Positions 1 to 8,250 of a stretch of 64,000 nt of DNA are shown piece by piece. The notes below the pieces were generated by a model. That model made no database searches and was not told where the DNA came from. It worked only from the letters and a program-made list of their open reading frames with translations. A program made the position numbers and the translations under genes. The first letter of the stretch is position 1. Every line of letters starts with the position of its first letter. Location of the stretch: assembly GCF_001544875.2 (NCBI RefSeq), contig NZ_FCOA02000014.1, forward strand, positions 62,001 through 126,000. The letters are read 5' to 3'. The DNA is from Caballeronia hypogeia. GTDB taxonomy: Bacteria; Pseudomonadota; Gammaproteobacteria; Burkholderiales; Burkholderiaceae.

Positions 1-326
1 TTCACGAGCTCCGACAGCGCGAGCTTGTGATCCTCCGAGAATTTCTTCAGATACACCTCGTGCTGGAAGGCGTTCGCGTCGAGCGCGCCGTCGGCGAGCG
101 CGAGATTCGGCTGCACGTAGTCGCTGAACTCGATGATCGTCACCTTGTAGCCTTCCTTCTCCAACTGCGGCTTGATACCGTAGCGAATCTGGTCCGCGTA
201 GGGACCGGCCGTTGCGCCGAAGCGGATTTCGGGCTTGTTCGGATCGGCGGCATGGGCAGGCGATGCAAGCACGGTGCTCAACGCGATGGCCAGCACGCCG
301 GCGCGCAATGGATGAAACGTCTTCAT
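1..326 (-). CDS. MetQ/NlpA-type ABC transporter substrate-binding protein (partial, C-terminus outside window)
   Basis: Only the first 108 residues are inside the window. They begin with a cleavable signal peptide (MKTFHPLRAG..., ending SPAHAA) with no lipobox, so export is probably by signal peptidase I. The mature start has the NlpA-family pattern EIRFGATAGPYADQI, then QNL-type pocket residues (YVQPNLALADG, ALDANAFQHE) typical of methionine/organosulfur-binding MetQ proteins. The gene runs away from the flavoprotein at 506, with a 179-bp divergent gap that would hold both promoters. Given the sulfur-scavenging neighbours, it probably delivers an organosulfur compound or methionine rather than serving general methionine uptake. 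That substrate is inferred from context. Confidence 0.85.
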   Translation of the reverse strand, partial: MKTFHPLRAGVLAIALSTVLASPAHAADPNKPEIRFGATAGPYADQIRYGIKPQLEKEGYKVTIIEFSDYVQPNLALADGALDANAFQHEVYLKKFSEDHKLALSELV

Positions 327-505
327 TTGGCTCTCCTCTCGCTTCGCGCCCGCGGGCGAGCAAAGCAGTTATCGTCGATGTCGCGCGACAAGCTTACGAA
401 TCCGCTCATCAAAGCCAAACCAATGAATCGATCTATGGTTTTCCGGATTGGCGCCAAAGACCGCTGCCGAACGCGGAACACCTATCACCGACAGGAGACA
501 TTTCA

Positions 506-1681
506 ATGAGCCGCACGCAAGACGCCCCGTGGACCGAGCCGCTGGAAGCGGTGCTGCGCGAATGGGCCCAAACCGCCGCCGCGCGCGACAAAGCCGGCGG
601 CACCGCCTTTCACGAGCGCCGCCTGCTGCGCGAGAGCGGCCTGCTGCGGATGTCGGTGCCGGCGGAGCTCGGCGGCGACGGCGCACCCTGGTCGACGACG
701 CTCGATGTCGTGCGACGCATGGCGCAGGTCGACAGTTCGCTCGCGCATCTGTTCGCGTTTCATCATCTGCAACTCGCGACGATCCGCCTTTTCGGCAGCG
801 CCACGCAGATTCGCCATTGGCTCGGCGAGACCGTCGCGCAGGGCTGGTTCTGGGGCAACGCGCTCAATCCGCTCGACCGCGGCACGCGCGCCCTGCCCGA
901 TGGCGCCGGCGGCTATGTCTTCGATGGCCGCAAGAGCTTCTGTTCCGGCGCGCGCGATTCGGATCAACTGCTCGCGTCCGCGTTCGATGGCGACGGGCGT
1001 CTGCTCATCGGCGCGACGCCGACGAATCGCGCGGGTATCACCGTGCTCGACGACTGGGACAACATGGGGCAGCGTCAGACCGACAGCGGCACGGTGATCT
1101 TCGAGCGCGTGCCCGTCGCGGTGGACGAACTGCTGCTTCATCCCGGACCGCTTTCCAGCCCGTTCGCCACGCTGCGGCCGCTGCTCGCGCAATCGATCCT
1201 GTGCCATATCTATCTCGGCATCGGCGAAGGCGCATTGCAGGCGGCGCGCGACGCGACGCTCGCGCAAACGCGGCCGTGGATCGCCTCGCAAGCCGAGCGG
1301 CCCGCCGAGGATCCATACGTGATCGCGCACTACGGCGATTTCTGGGTCGCGCTCGAAGGCGCGCGTCTGCTCGTCGAACGCGCGATGCAGGCCTTCGATC
1401 GCGCGTGGCAGCGCGGTCTCGCGCTCACCGAAAGCGAGCGCGGCGAAGTGGCCGTGGCAGTCGCTACCTCGAAGGTGGCGGCTGCGCGGGCCGGGCTGGA
1501 CGTCGCCAATCGCATGTTCGAAGTGACGGGCGCACGCTCGACCACGGCGGCATTGCGTCTCGACCGCTTCTGGCGCAACGTGCGCGTGCATACGCTGCAT
1601 GATCCGCTCGATTACAAAGTGCGCGAACTGGGAGACTGGGCGCTTAACGGGCGCATCCCGAAGCCGTCGTTCTATTCGTGA
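506..1681 (+). CDS. Acyl-CoA dehydrogenase-fold flavin monooxygenase (SfnB/SfnC/DszC-like)
   Basis: The 391-aa protein has the N-terminal helical domain (about 10-115), a central beta domain (about 120-225, with GYVFDGRKSFCSGARDSDQ) and a C-terminal helical bundle of the acyl-CoA dehydrogenase superfamily. The catalytic glutamate region typical of true acyl-CoA dehydrogenases is not evident. Among sulfur-starvation genes this points to the DszC/SfnC group, which uses reduced flavin and oxygen on organosulfur compounds. The start at 506 follows an ACAGGAGA ribosome site; the open frame reaching further upstream has no such site. A short hairpin follows the stop. The exact substrate cannot be read from sequence. 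Confidence 0.8.
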   Translation: MSRTQDAPWTEPLEAVLREWAQTAAARDKAGGTAFHERRLLRESGLLRMSVPAELGGDGAPWSTTLDVVRRMAQVDSSLAHLFAFHHLQLATIRLFGSATQIRHWLGETVAQGWFWGNALNPLDRGTRALPDGAGGYVFDGRKSFCSGARDSDQLLASAFDGDGRLLIGATPTNRAGITVLDDWDNMGQRQTDSGTVIFERVPVAVDELLLHPGPLSSPFATLRPLLAQSILCHIYLGIGEGALQAARDATLAQTRPWIASQAERPAEDPYVIAHYGDFWVALEGARLLVERAMQAFDRAWQRGLALTESERGEVAVAVATSKVAAARAGLDVANRMFEVTGARSTTAALRLDRFWRNVRVHTLHDPLDYKVRELGDWALNGRIPKPSFYS

Positions 1682-1688
1682 GGGAAGC

Positions 1689-1719
1689 GCTGCGCCATGC
1701 GCTTTCGCCGTGGCGCAGC
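1689..1719. terminator. Possible hairpin between convergent genes
   Basis: GCTGCGCCA at 1689-1697 pairs perfectly with TGGCGCAGC at 1711-1719 across a 13-base loop. It lies just after the flavoprotein stop and just before the end of the convergent DUF3088 gene. No T-run follows on either strand, so it is at best a weak or Rho-assisted terminator. Confidence 0.35.
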
Positions 1720-1727
1720 CAGTCAGG

Positions 1728-2078
1728 TCAGTCGTGCACTTTCGGGAAACCGTGCCGCTCTGCCAGCAACGCGAGAATGCGGCGCGTATCGGTGACGAAG
1801 CGCTTGTCGCCGTGCGCTTGCGCATCGGGCGGCGCGGGGTATTCGTCGCCGAGCACGAGCACGGGAAGGCTCTGATGCGCGTCGCTCAGCGCCTCGACCG
1901 CCGCCCGGCGCGGACGCTCGAACGGCACGCGACGGATATCGAGCCGTGCATTGCGCGCGGGGTCGCTTGCAAGCAGCCCTTCGATGGGCGCGCCGTCCGG
2001 ACAGACGAACACTTCGCCCGGGCGCTTCGGATCGGTAAAGCCCGGTTCCAGCAGGATCAGCAAATCGCGTTGGGTCAT
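1728..2078 (-). CDS. DUF3088-like small conserved protein
   Basis: The product is 116 residues starting MTQRDLLILLEPGFTDP, a beginning I associate with the DUF3088 family of unknown function. A pattern PFERPR...LPVLVLGD follows, resembling a thioredoxin-like or arsenate-reductase-like fold. An in-frame ATG four codons further upstream (2090) is also possible; neither has a convincing Shine-Dalgarno sequence, and the inner one matches the usual family N-terminus. It converges on the flavoprotein at 506 and lies just downstream of the FMN monooxygenase in the same direction. Function unknown. Confidence 0.65.
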   Translation of the reverse strand: MTQRDLLILLEPGFTDPKRPGEVFVCPDGAPIEGLLASDPARNARLDIRRVPFERPRRAAVEALSDAHQSLPVLVLGDEYPAPPDAQAHGDKRFVTDTRRILALLAERHGFPKVHD

Positions 2079-2176
2079 GGTGTGTGACATGCGTGGTTGA
2101 GACGCCGACCAGCGTAGCCATGACGCGCCGCGATTGGAACGAATTTCACCTGATAAGGATATCGATGTCTCGCGCA

Positions 2177-3508
2177 TCACCGATGCGCGAAGAAGCGATT
2201 CGACGGCCTCGGCAAGCCGAGATGCTCGCGCAGTGTCGCGCCCTCGTACGCCCGCCGGAAAATGCCGCGCCGCTGCAACTCGGGCACCACCTTGGCGACG
2301 AAATCGTCGAGGCCTTCGGGCAGGAATGGAAACATCACGTTGAAGCCGTCGCTGCCCTCTTCGACGAGCCATTGCTCCATCTCATCGGCGATATCCGTCG
2401 CGGTTCCGATCATCTGCAAACCGGAATAACCGCCCACGCGCTGCGCCAGTTGACGGACCGTCAGTCCTTCCGTGCGCGCCATGTCGATCACGCGTTCGCG
2501 CGCGCTCCGGCTCGCGTTGGTCTCGGGAATCTCGGGCAGCGGGCCGTCGGGATTGAACGACGAGACATCGTGGCCGAGCGCGATGGACAGCGACGCGAAG
2601 CCGCTATCGTCGTGCACGAACGTGTCGAGCAACGCGCGCTTCTCCAGCGCCTCATCGCGCGAATCGCCCACGACGACAAACGCGCCCGGCAGGATCTTCA
2701 GATGCCCGCGCGCGCGGCCGGCGCGTTCCATGCGGCCTTTGACATCGGCATAGAAACGCTTGCCGGCCGCGAGATTCGGCTGCGCCGTGAAGACCGCGTC
2801 GGCGGTTTCGGCGGCGAGCTGCCTGCCCGCTTCCGATGATCCCGCCTGCACCACCACGGGCCACCCCTGCACCGGCCGTGCGATGTTGAGCGGCCCGCGC
2901 ACCGACAGATAGGGGCCTTTGTGGTCGAGCACGTGCAGCTTGTCCGGATCGAAGAACAGGCCGCTTTGCGTGTCGCGCACGAAGGCGTCATCGGCCCAGC
3001 TATCCCAGAGACCCGTGACGACATCGTAGAACTCGCGCGCGCGGCGATAGCGCTCGTCGTGCTCCATGTGTTCGTCACGCCCGAAGTTGAGCGCGGCATC
3101 GGGATTCGACGTGGTGACGAGATTCCATCCGGCGCGACCGTCACTCAGATGATCGAGCGAAGCGAAGCGGCGCGCGATGTGATACGGCTCGTCGAACGTG
3201 GTCGACGCCGTCGCGACCAGTCCGATACGCTCGGTCACCGATGCGAGCGCGGACAGCAGCGTGAACGGCTCGAACGATGTCGCCGTGTGGCTGCGCTTGA
3301 GCGCGTTCACCGGCATGTTCAGCACGGCGAGATGATCGGCCATGAAGAACGCATCGAAGCATCCATTTTCCAGCGTCTGCACGAAGCGCTTCAGGTGCTT
3401 GAAGTTGAAGTTGGCGTCGGGATATGCACCGGGATAGCGCCACGCGCCGGTGTGCAGGCTGACCGGGCGCATGAACGCGCCGAGATGGAGTCGTCGGGAG
3501 TGTGGCAT
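2177..3508 (-). CDS. NtaA/SnaA/DszA-family FMN-dependent monooxygenase
   Basis: This 443-aa member of the bacterial luciferase-like superfamily uses FMNH2 from a separate reductase. Family landmarks: LHLGAFMRP near the N-terminus, FDAFFMADHLAV, the segment SDGRAGWNLVTTSNPDAALNFG (lower strand of the barrel), FVRDTQSGLFFDPDKLHVLDHKG and PVVVQAGSS. The start is set at MPHSRR because the extra 23 codons upstream are low-complexity and the family starts here. It resembles the second copy at 26193-27533. DszA/SnaA/NtaA enzymes oxidise sulfones, pristinamycin or nitrilotriacetate; with this neighbourhood a sulfone or other organosulfur substrate is the likely guess. Confidence 0.88.
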   Translation of the reverse strand: MPHSRRLHLGAFMRPVSLHTGAWRYPGAYPDANFNFKHLKRFVQTLENGCFDAFFMADHLAVLNMPVNALKRSHTATSFEPFTLLSALASVTERIGLVATASTTFDEPYHIARRFASLDHLSDGRAGWNLVTTSNPDAALNFGRDEHMEHDERYRRAREFYDVVTGLWDSWADDAFVRDTQSGLFFDPDKLHVLDHKGPYLSVRGPLNIARPVQGWPVVVQAGSSEAGRQLAAETADAVFTAQPNLAAGKRFYADVKGRMERAGRARGHLKILPGAFVVVGDSRDEALEKRALLDTFVHDDSGFASLSIALGHDVSSFNPDGPLPEIPETNASRSARERVIDMARTEGLTVRQLAQRVGGYSGLQMIGTATDIADEMEQWLVEEGSDGFNVMFPFLPEGLDDFVAKVVPELQRRGIFRRAYEGATLREHLGLPRPSNRFFAHR

Positions 3509-3588
3509 CGCGTCGGTTGATCGAGAGTAGCGGGTCGCGCCAAGGTACTCCGACTCGTGAAAAGGCGCTCGAATCACCAGGCCTCGCT

Positions 3589-4233
3589 TCAGGCGCTCCC
3601 CGGATCACGCCCCGCGAAGAACTGGTCGTCGGGCACGACGTTGAGCGCGATCGTCAGGCGGTTGGCGTAGTTGAAGAATGCCGAAATTTCCAGCACCTCG
3701 GTCACCGCCTGTTGCGTGAACCCGATCGAGCGCAGCTCTTGCAGGTCTTCATCGCGAATGCTGCCCGGGTCGCGCGTTAGTCGCTCCGCGATCGCCGCAA
3801 GCGCCGCCTCCTTCACCGAAAGCCGCACATGATGAAAGCCCTGCGCGATGCGCTGCGCGCGCACGGTATCGCCCAGCACATTCGCGAGCGCCTGCGTGTG
3901 ATTGAACACGCAATAGCTGCACTCATTCGCGGCCGACGTCACCACCGCGATCAACTCGCGCTCCGCCGACGTCAGCTGGCTGCGGTGCGGATCAAACAGA
4001 TGCTCGTAGAACGTGACGAGCCGATACGCGGTATCGGGATTGATCGACAGCGCCGTGAGCCAGTTCGGTACGAAGCCGTACTGACGGCGAAACTTCGCGT
4101 GAATCGACGCGACGTGCGGCGGCAGACGCGTCTCTTCGGGCACGCTGAAACGCGAGACAGGCTCGCGTTGCACGTCGTTATCGTAGGTGTTCAGATGATC
4201 CGCGAAGGGATCGGAGGGTGCGATCGTGGACAT
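3589..4233 (-). CDS. AhpD/CMD-fold peroxidase-related protein, copy 1
   Basis: The 214-residue protein has a carboxymuconolactone-decarboxylase/AhpD core. It carries the redox motif C-x-x-C-x(3)-H in NECSYCVFNHTQALANVLGD, as in peroxidase-related enzymes, and ends with the usual NRLTIALNVVPDDQFF segment. It diverges from the paralogue at 4442, and the two together resemble the paired alkylhydroperoxidase-domain/CMD-domain families (from memory, Avi_7169 and Avi_7170) found beside NlpA transporters and FMN monooxygenases. A role in disposing of peroxide or sulfur oxidation products made by the neighbouring monooxygenases is inference. Confidence 0.82.
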   Translation of the reverse strand: MSTIAPSDPFADHLNTYDNDVQREPVSRFSVPEETRLPPHVASIHAKFRRQYGFVPNWLTALSINPDTAYRLVTFYEHLFDPHRSQLTSAERELIAVVTSAANECSYCVFNHTQALANVLGDTVRAQRIAQGFHHVRLSVKEAALAAIAERLTRDPGSIRDEDLQELRSIGFTQQAVTEVLEISAFFNYANRLTIALNVVPDDQFFAGRDPGSA

Positions 4234-4441
4234 CTTCGGGCTCTCCTGCGCTTAAGTACGGACCTCAACGTTATCGCAGGCGCCAATGCGCGGTGCGGCT
4301 GATTTTTCATAAGCTAATCGGCGTTCGGGCACATCGCGCCGGACGAATTGCAAATCGCAAATCGATATTGGATCGCACGACTGAGTGCTGCGCATAATGG
4401 GCTGAAGCTTCTCTTCACTCCTTCCTTGCGAGGCATGCGAC

Positions 4442-5014
4442 ATGGCAGAAGTCCTGAGCACGGAGACGCCCGTCATCGGCCGCCTCGACGTTCCGTCGCA
4501 CGACACACTGAGCGACGATCTCCGGCAACTCGTCGAACAACACGGCGGCGACAACTGGATTCGCGCGCTGTCCCTGAATCCAGCTACCGCGCGCCGCTTC
4601 ACGCACTATTTCGAAAAGCTCTTCGCCACCGAAGGCCGGCTGCCGATCGACGAGCGCGAATTGATCGCAGTGATCGTGTCGCGCACGAACGGCTGCGGCC
4701 TGTGCGCGATCCATCACGCGCATGCACTCGGCGAGGCGCTGGGCGACCGCGTGCAGGCACGGCGCATCGCGCTCGACTATCACCTCGCTGATCTGTCCGC
4801 GCGGCAACTCGCGCTGGCCGAGATCGCCGAAACCATCACCACTTCGCCGCGCGCGATCACCGAAAAGCACTTCGATCGCCTGCGCAGGCTCGGCCTCGAC
4901 GACGCCGATATCCTCGAAGCGATCGAGACCGCATCGTGGTTCAACCATACGAACCGCATTTTCATCGCCGCCGGCGTCGTGCCCGACGAGAAGTATTTCT
5001 CGGCGCTGACATGA
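4442..5014 (+). CDS. AhpD/CMD-fold protein, copy 2
   Basis: The protein has 190 aa with the CMD core GCGLCAIHHAHALGEALGD (C-x-x-C then H) and a C-terminus NRIFIAAGVVPDEKYF that parallels the divergent gene at 3589-4233. The first ATG follows TGCGAGGCATGCGAC, a modest ribosome site. It is followed 22 bases later by the acyl-CoA dehydrogenase-fold gene at 5037, so the two are almost certainly co-transcribed. In such loci these proteins always accompany flavin monooxygenases, suggesting a protective or reductive role; the activity itself is not shown by sequence. Confidence 0.82.
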   Translation: MAEVLSTETPVIGRLDVPSHDTLSDDLRQLVEQHGGDNWIRALSLNPATARRFTHYFEKLFATEGRLPIDERELIAVIVSRTNGCGLCAIHHAHALGEALGDRVQARRIALDYHLADLSARQLALAEIAETITTSPRAITEKHFDRLRRLGLDDADILEAIETASWFNHTNRIFIAAGVVPDEKYFSALT

Positions 5015-5036
5015 CACCGCACACAGGAGAGCTTCG

Positions 5037-6239
5037 ATGAGCGCCGTACTTGAACCCGTCGTCGCGCCGCCCGCTCCGGGCGACGCATCGCCGCTGTTGT
5101 CCGATGCGTTGCTCGAAACCATCGGCAAGCGCGCCGCCGGTTATGACCGTGACAACCAATTCTTCTCGGAAGACCTGCGCGATCTGCACGAGGCCAATTT
5201 TCTGCGCGCGAGCGTGCCTGTCGAATTCGGCGGCCTCGGACTCACGCTGCCGCAACTGCTGCGCGAGCAGGCACGGCTCGCAGCCCGCGCGCCATCGACC
5301 GCGCTCGCGCTGAACATGCATCTGTACTGGGTCGGCGCGGCGCTGCATCTGTACCGGCGCGGCGACACGTCGGCGCAATGGATTCTCGAAGAAGCGGGCG
5401 CGGGCAAGGTGTTCGCCGCGGGCCACGGCGAGCCGGGCAACGATCTCGGTCTCGCGTGGTCGTCGGTGAAGGCGACGCCGTTGCCGGACGGCGGCTATCG
5501 CTTCGACGGACGCAAGATCTTCACCTCGCTCGCGCCCGCATGGGACTGGCTCGGCGTGCACGGCATCGACGAGTCGGACCCGCACGCGCCGAAGATCGTG
5601 CATGCGTTCATCCGGCGCGACGCGGCGGGGCATCGCACGGTGCAAACCTGGGATGCGCTCGGCCTGCGCGCCACCCGCAGCGACGACACCTGGCTCGAAG
5701 GCGTCATCGCGCCGCGTGACAAGGTGATCCGCGTGCTGCCCGCGGGCATTCCGAACGATCCGTTCGTCGACGGCATTCTGGGCGCGGTGCTGCCCGGTCT
5801 CGGCGCGGTCTACTACGGCATCGCGAAGCGAGCGTTCGATGTCGCGGTGGAATCGGCGAAGCAGCGGACATCGCCGGCCATCGGCGGCAAGACATACGCG
5901 TACAAACCGCTTACGCAGCAGGCGGTCGCGCAGGCGGCCATCGAACTCGCGAGCATCGAGGCGCTGGTCGAGCGCGCGGCACAGCGCTGGTGGTCGGGCT
6001 ATGAGGAAGACGAACCGTGGATCGCGCACTTGCTCGCGGCGAAGCAGCATGCCGTCGATGGCGCATTGCGCGTGGTGAATCTCGCGCTGAAGATTGCGGG
6101 CGCGGCTTCGCTGTCGCGTCACGGCGAGCTCGAACGGCTGTATCGCGATGTGCGTGCCGGCGCGTTTCATCCGCCCAACGCGGATGCGGCGCATGAAGTC
6201 ATCGGCCAGGCGTGGCTTGGCGTGCTCGGTAAAGTATGA
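5037..6239 (+). CDS. Acyl-CoA dehydrogenase-fold oxidoreductase, copy 2
   Basis: The product is 400 aa. N-terminal helices (about 15-125) contain VPVEFGGLGLTLPQLLREQARLA split over two helices. A beta domain around GYRFDGRKIFTSLAPAWDW follows, then a C-terminal bundle with HPPNADAAHEVIGQAWLG. The start follows ACAGGAGAGCTTCG. It belongs to the flavin-dependent oxygenase branch of the superfamily and is only distantly related to the gene at 506. It ends 38 bases before the convergent cysteine desulfurase, with a strong hairpin terminator between them. Probable role: oxidative cleavage of an organosulfur compound under sulfur limitation. Confidence 0.8.
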   Translation: MSAVLEPVVAPPAPGDASPLLSDALLETIGKRAAGYDRDNQFFSEDLRDLHEANFLRASVPVEFGGLGLTLPQLLREQARLAARAPSTALALNMHLYWVGAALHLYRRGDTSAQWILEEAGAGKVFAAGHGEPGNDLGLAWSSVKATPLPDGGYRFDGRKIFTSLAPAWDWLGVHGIDESDPHAPKIVHAFIRRDAAGHRTVQTWDALGLRATRSDDTWLEGVIAPRDKVIRVLPAGIPNDPFVDGILGAVLPGLGAVYYGIAKRAFDVAVESAKQRTSPAIGGKTYAYKPLTQQAVAQAAIELASIEALVERAAQRWWSGYEEDEPWIAHLLAAKQHAVDGALRVVNLALKIAGAASLSRHGELERLYRDVRAGAFHPPNADAAHEVIGQAWLGVLGKV

Positions 6240-6244
6240 AAGTC

Positions 6245-6277
6245 GCGGCGCATGGGAGACCATGCGCCGCTTTGTTT
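6245..6277 (+). terminator. Rho-independent terminator
   Basis: GCGGCGCATGG (6245-6255) and CCATGCGCCGC (6260-6270) form a perfect 11-bp stem with a 4-base loop, followed by TTTGTTT. It ends the plus-strand acyl-CoA dehydrogenase-fold transcript and separates it from the convergent encapsulin operon. Confidence 0.85.
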
Positions 6278-8250
6278 CATCGGCGCGCGGAAAGATGCCG
6301 CACGACCGAGATGAAGCGATCCACCTCGTCGCAGGTGTTATAGAACGCGAGCGATGGCCGGACCGTCGCTTCGACGCCGAAACGCCGCAGGATCGGCTGT
6401 GCGCAATGATGTCCCGAACGCACCGCGATGCCCTCTTCGTTCAACGCCCGACCCACCTCTTCCGGCGCATAGCCTTTCAGCACGAAGGACAGCACGCTCG
6501 CCTTGTCGTCCGCCGTGCCGATCAGGCGCACGCCGGGCACCGGCCGCAGCAGGTTCGTCGCATACGCGAGCAGATCGTGCTCATAGCGCCCGACGTTCTC
6601 GATGCCGATGCGCGTCACGTAATCGAGCGCCGCGCCGAGTCCGACCGCGTCCGCGATATTGCCGGTGCCCGCCTCGAAGCGGTTCGGCGGTCCCTGAAAC
6701 ACGGTGCGCTCGAACGTCACGTCCTGGATCATGTTGCCGCCGCCTTCCCACGGCGGCATGTCCTCCAGCACTTCGCGCTTGCCGTACACCGCGCCGATAC
6801 CCGTCGGACCGAAAATCTTGTGGCCCGAGAAGACGAAGAAATCGGCATCGATGCTTTGCACATCGACACGCATGTGCGACACCGACTGCGCGCCATCGAC
6901 GAGCGCGCGCGCGCCCGCACGATGCGCCATCGCGACGATCTCCTGCACCGGCACGACGGTGCCGAGCGCATTCGACACCTGCGTGACGGACACTATCTTC
7001 GTGCGCCCGTTGAGCATGCGCTGATACTCGTTGAGCAGCACCTGCCCCGAATCGTCGACGGGAATCACGCGCAGCTTCGCGCCCTTCTCCGACGCGAGTT
7101 GCTGCCACGGCACGATGTTCGCGTGATGTTCGAGATGCGACACGATGATCTCGTCGCCCTCGCCCACGTTCTTCACGCCCCACGACTTCGCGACCAGATT
7201 GATGCCTTCGGTCGTGCCGCGCACGAAGATGATCTCTTCCGTCGATCCCGCGTTGAGAAAGCGCCGCACCGTTTCGCGCGCGCCTTCGTAGGCATCGGTC
7301 GCGCGGCCCGCGATCGCATGCGCCGCGCGATGGATGTTCGAGTTCTCGTGCGCATAGAAGTACGCGAGCCTGTCAATGACGGCCTGCGGCTTCTGCGTCG
7401 TCGCGGCGTTGTCGAACCAGACGAGCTGTTTGCCGTTCACGCGCTCCTGAAGAATCGGGAAGTCGCGGCGGATCGCGCTGACATCGAACGGCGGATGCGC
7501 AGAGTTCGCAAACGGCGCCGGCTTGCGCTCGTCTTCGGCGAAGTAATACGGCGTCGTGTTTGTCGTACCTTGACGCTCGACGGCGAGCGAGCGCAGGAAA
7601 TCGTCGCCGGGCAAGCCGAACGATTCGGCGGTCACGCCCTGTCCCGGTTTCAATGCCTCGCGCTGCACATGCGCGGGTTGACCGCCCTCGTTCAGAAAGT
7701 AATAGCCCGACGTAAACGCGCCCGGCGCGAAAGGACGCTCGATCTGCACCGGCTCCGTGCCGAGCGCCGCGCCGCCTATGCGCGGCTCCATCGCGGGCGC
7801 GACGGTCTGAACGAGATCCGGAACGGCGTCATGCGAGATCGCGTGCGGCGCGAGCGCGGGCACGCGATTGCCGAGCGCAAGCACATGCAGCGGCGATGAA
7901 GGCGCGAGATTCGTCCCCGGCGCGTGGCCTGGCGGAATCGACAGGCCCGGCACGCCGGTGCCCGTGCCGCCAGGCCCCGCGAGCGGCGAGCCCGGCGGCG
8001 CGGGATTGCTCACGATGCTCGTCGCGGGCGCGGTGAAGGGCAGCGTCGCCGAAACCGATTCGCCTGCGCCGCTGCCGAGGCTCGCGGCGGCCGGCGTCCC
8101 GCTGCCCGGCACGCTCGAGAAGAACTCGTTGGCGAGCCGCGCGAGCGTCGCGAGCGTCGCGACATCGGGCAGGCCCGCGGGCGCATCCGCCTGTGGAAGC
8201 GAAGGCACGGCGTGGCGCAACGGGTTATCGGTAGGTGTCGGGATACTCAT
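6277..8250 (-). CDS. Family 2A encapsulin cargo: SufS-type cysteine desulfurase with long N-terminal extension
   Basis: This 657-aa protein is about 250 residues longer than ordinary SufS. Residues 253-657 are a complete class II (SufS-type) cysteine desulfurase: substrate loop FDNAATTQKP (279-288), PLP lysine K478 in FSGHKIFGPTG, and catalytic cysteine C616 in RSGHHCAQP. Residues 1-252 are rich in Pro, Gly, Ala and Ser and have no predicted fold, apart from short conserved-looking islands such as LATLARLANEFF (33-44), SGYYFLNEGG and GLPGDDFLRSLAVERQG. Extensions of this kind target cysteine desulfurase into family 2A encapsulin shells. The start at 8250 overlaps the end of the shell gene by 26 bp, implying coupled translation. 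It would turn cysteine into alanine and persulfide/S0 inside the shell. Confidence 0.93.
   Translation of the reverse strand: MSIPTPTDNPLRHAVPSLPQADAPAGLPDVATLATLARLANEFFSSVPGSGTPAAASLGSGAGESVSATLPFTAPATSIVSNPAPPGSPLAGPGGTGTGVPGLSIPPGHAPGTNLAPSSPLHVLALGNRVPALAPHAISHDAVPDLVQTVAPAMEPRIGGAALGTEPVQIERPFAPGAFTSGYYFLNEGGQPAHVQREALKPGQGVTAESFGLPGDDFLRSLAVERQGTTNTTPYYFAEDERKPAPFANSAHPPFDVSAIRRDFPILQERVNGKQLVWFDNAATTQKPQAVIDRLAYFYAHENSNIHRAAHAIAGRATDAYEGARETVRRFLNAGSTEEIIFVRGTTEGINLVAKSWGVKNVGEGDEIIVSHLEHHANIVPWQQLASEKGAKLRVIPVDDSGQVLLNEYQRMLNGRTKIVSVTQVSNALGTVVPVQEIVAMAHRAGARALVDGAQSVSHMRVDVQSIDADFFVFSGHKIFGPTGIGAVYGKREVLEDMPPWEGGGNMIQDVTFERTVFQGPPNRFEAGTGNIADAVGLGAALDYVTRIGIENVGRYEHDLLAYATNLLRPVPGVRLIGTADDKASVLSFVLKGYAPEEVGRALNEEGIAVRSGHHCAQPILRRFGVEATVRPSLAFYNTCDEVDRFISVVRHLSARR

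Noticed and set aside
212..505. Longer upstream in-frame extension of the flavoprotein gene at 506
   Set aside because: The extension overlaps the divergent MetQ-type gene and has Ser/Arg-rich, low-quality coding; ACAGGAGA directly before the ATG at 506 decides the start.
1689..1719. A strong intrinsic terminator after the first flavoprotein
   Set aside because: The stem is perfect but no T-run follows on either strand, so it is kept only as a low-confidence hairpin.
503..1825. Long minus-strand open frame opposite the flavoprotein
   Set aside because: Arg/Ala-rich translation typical of the antisense frame of a GC-rich gene, without ribosome site or family resemblance.
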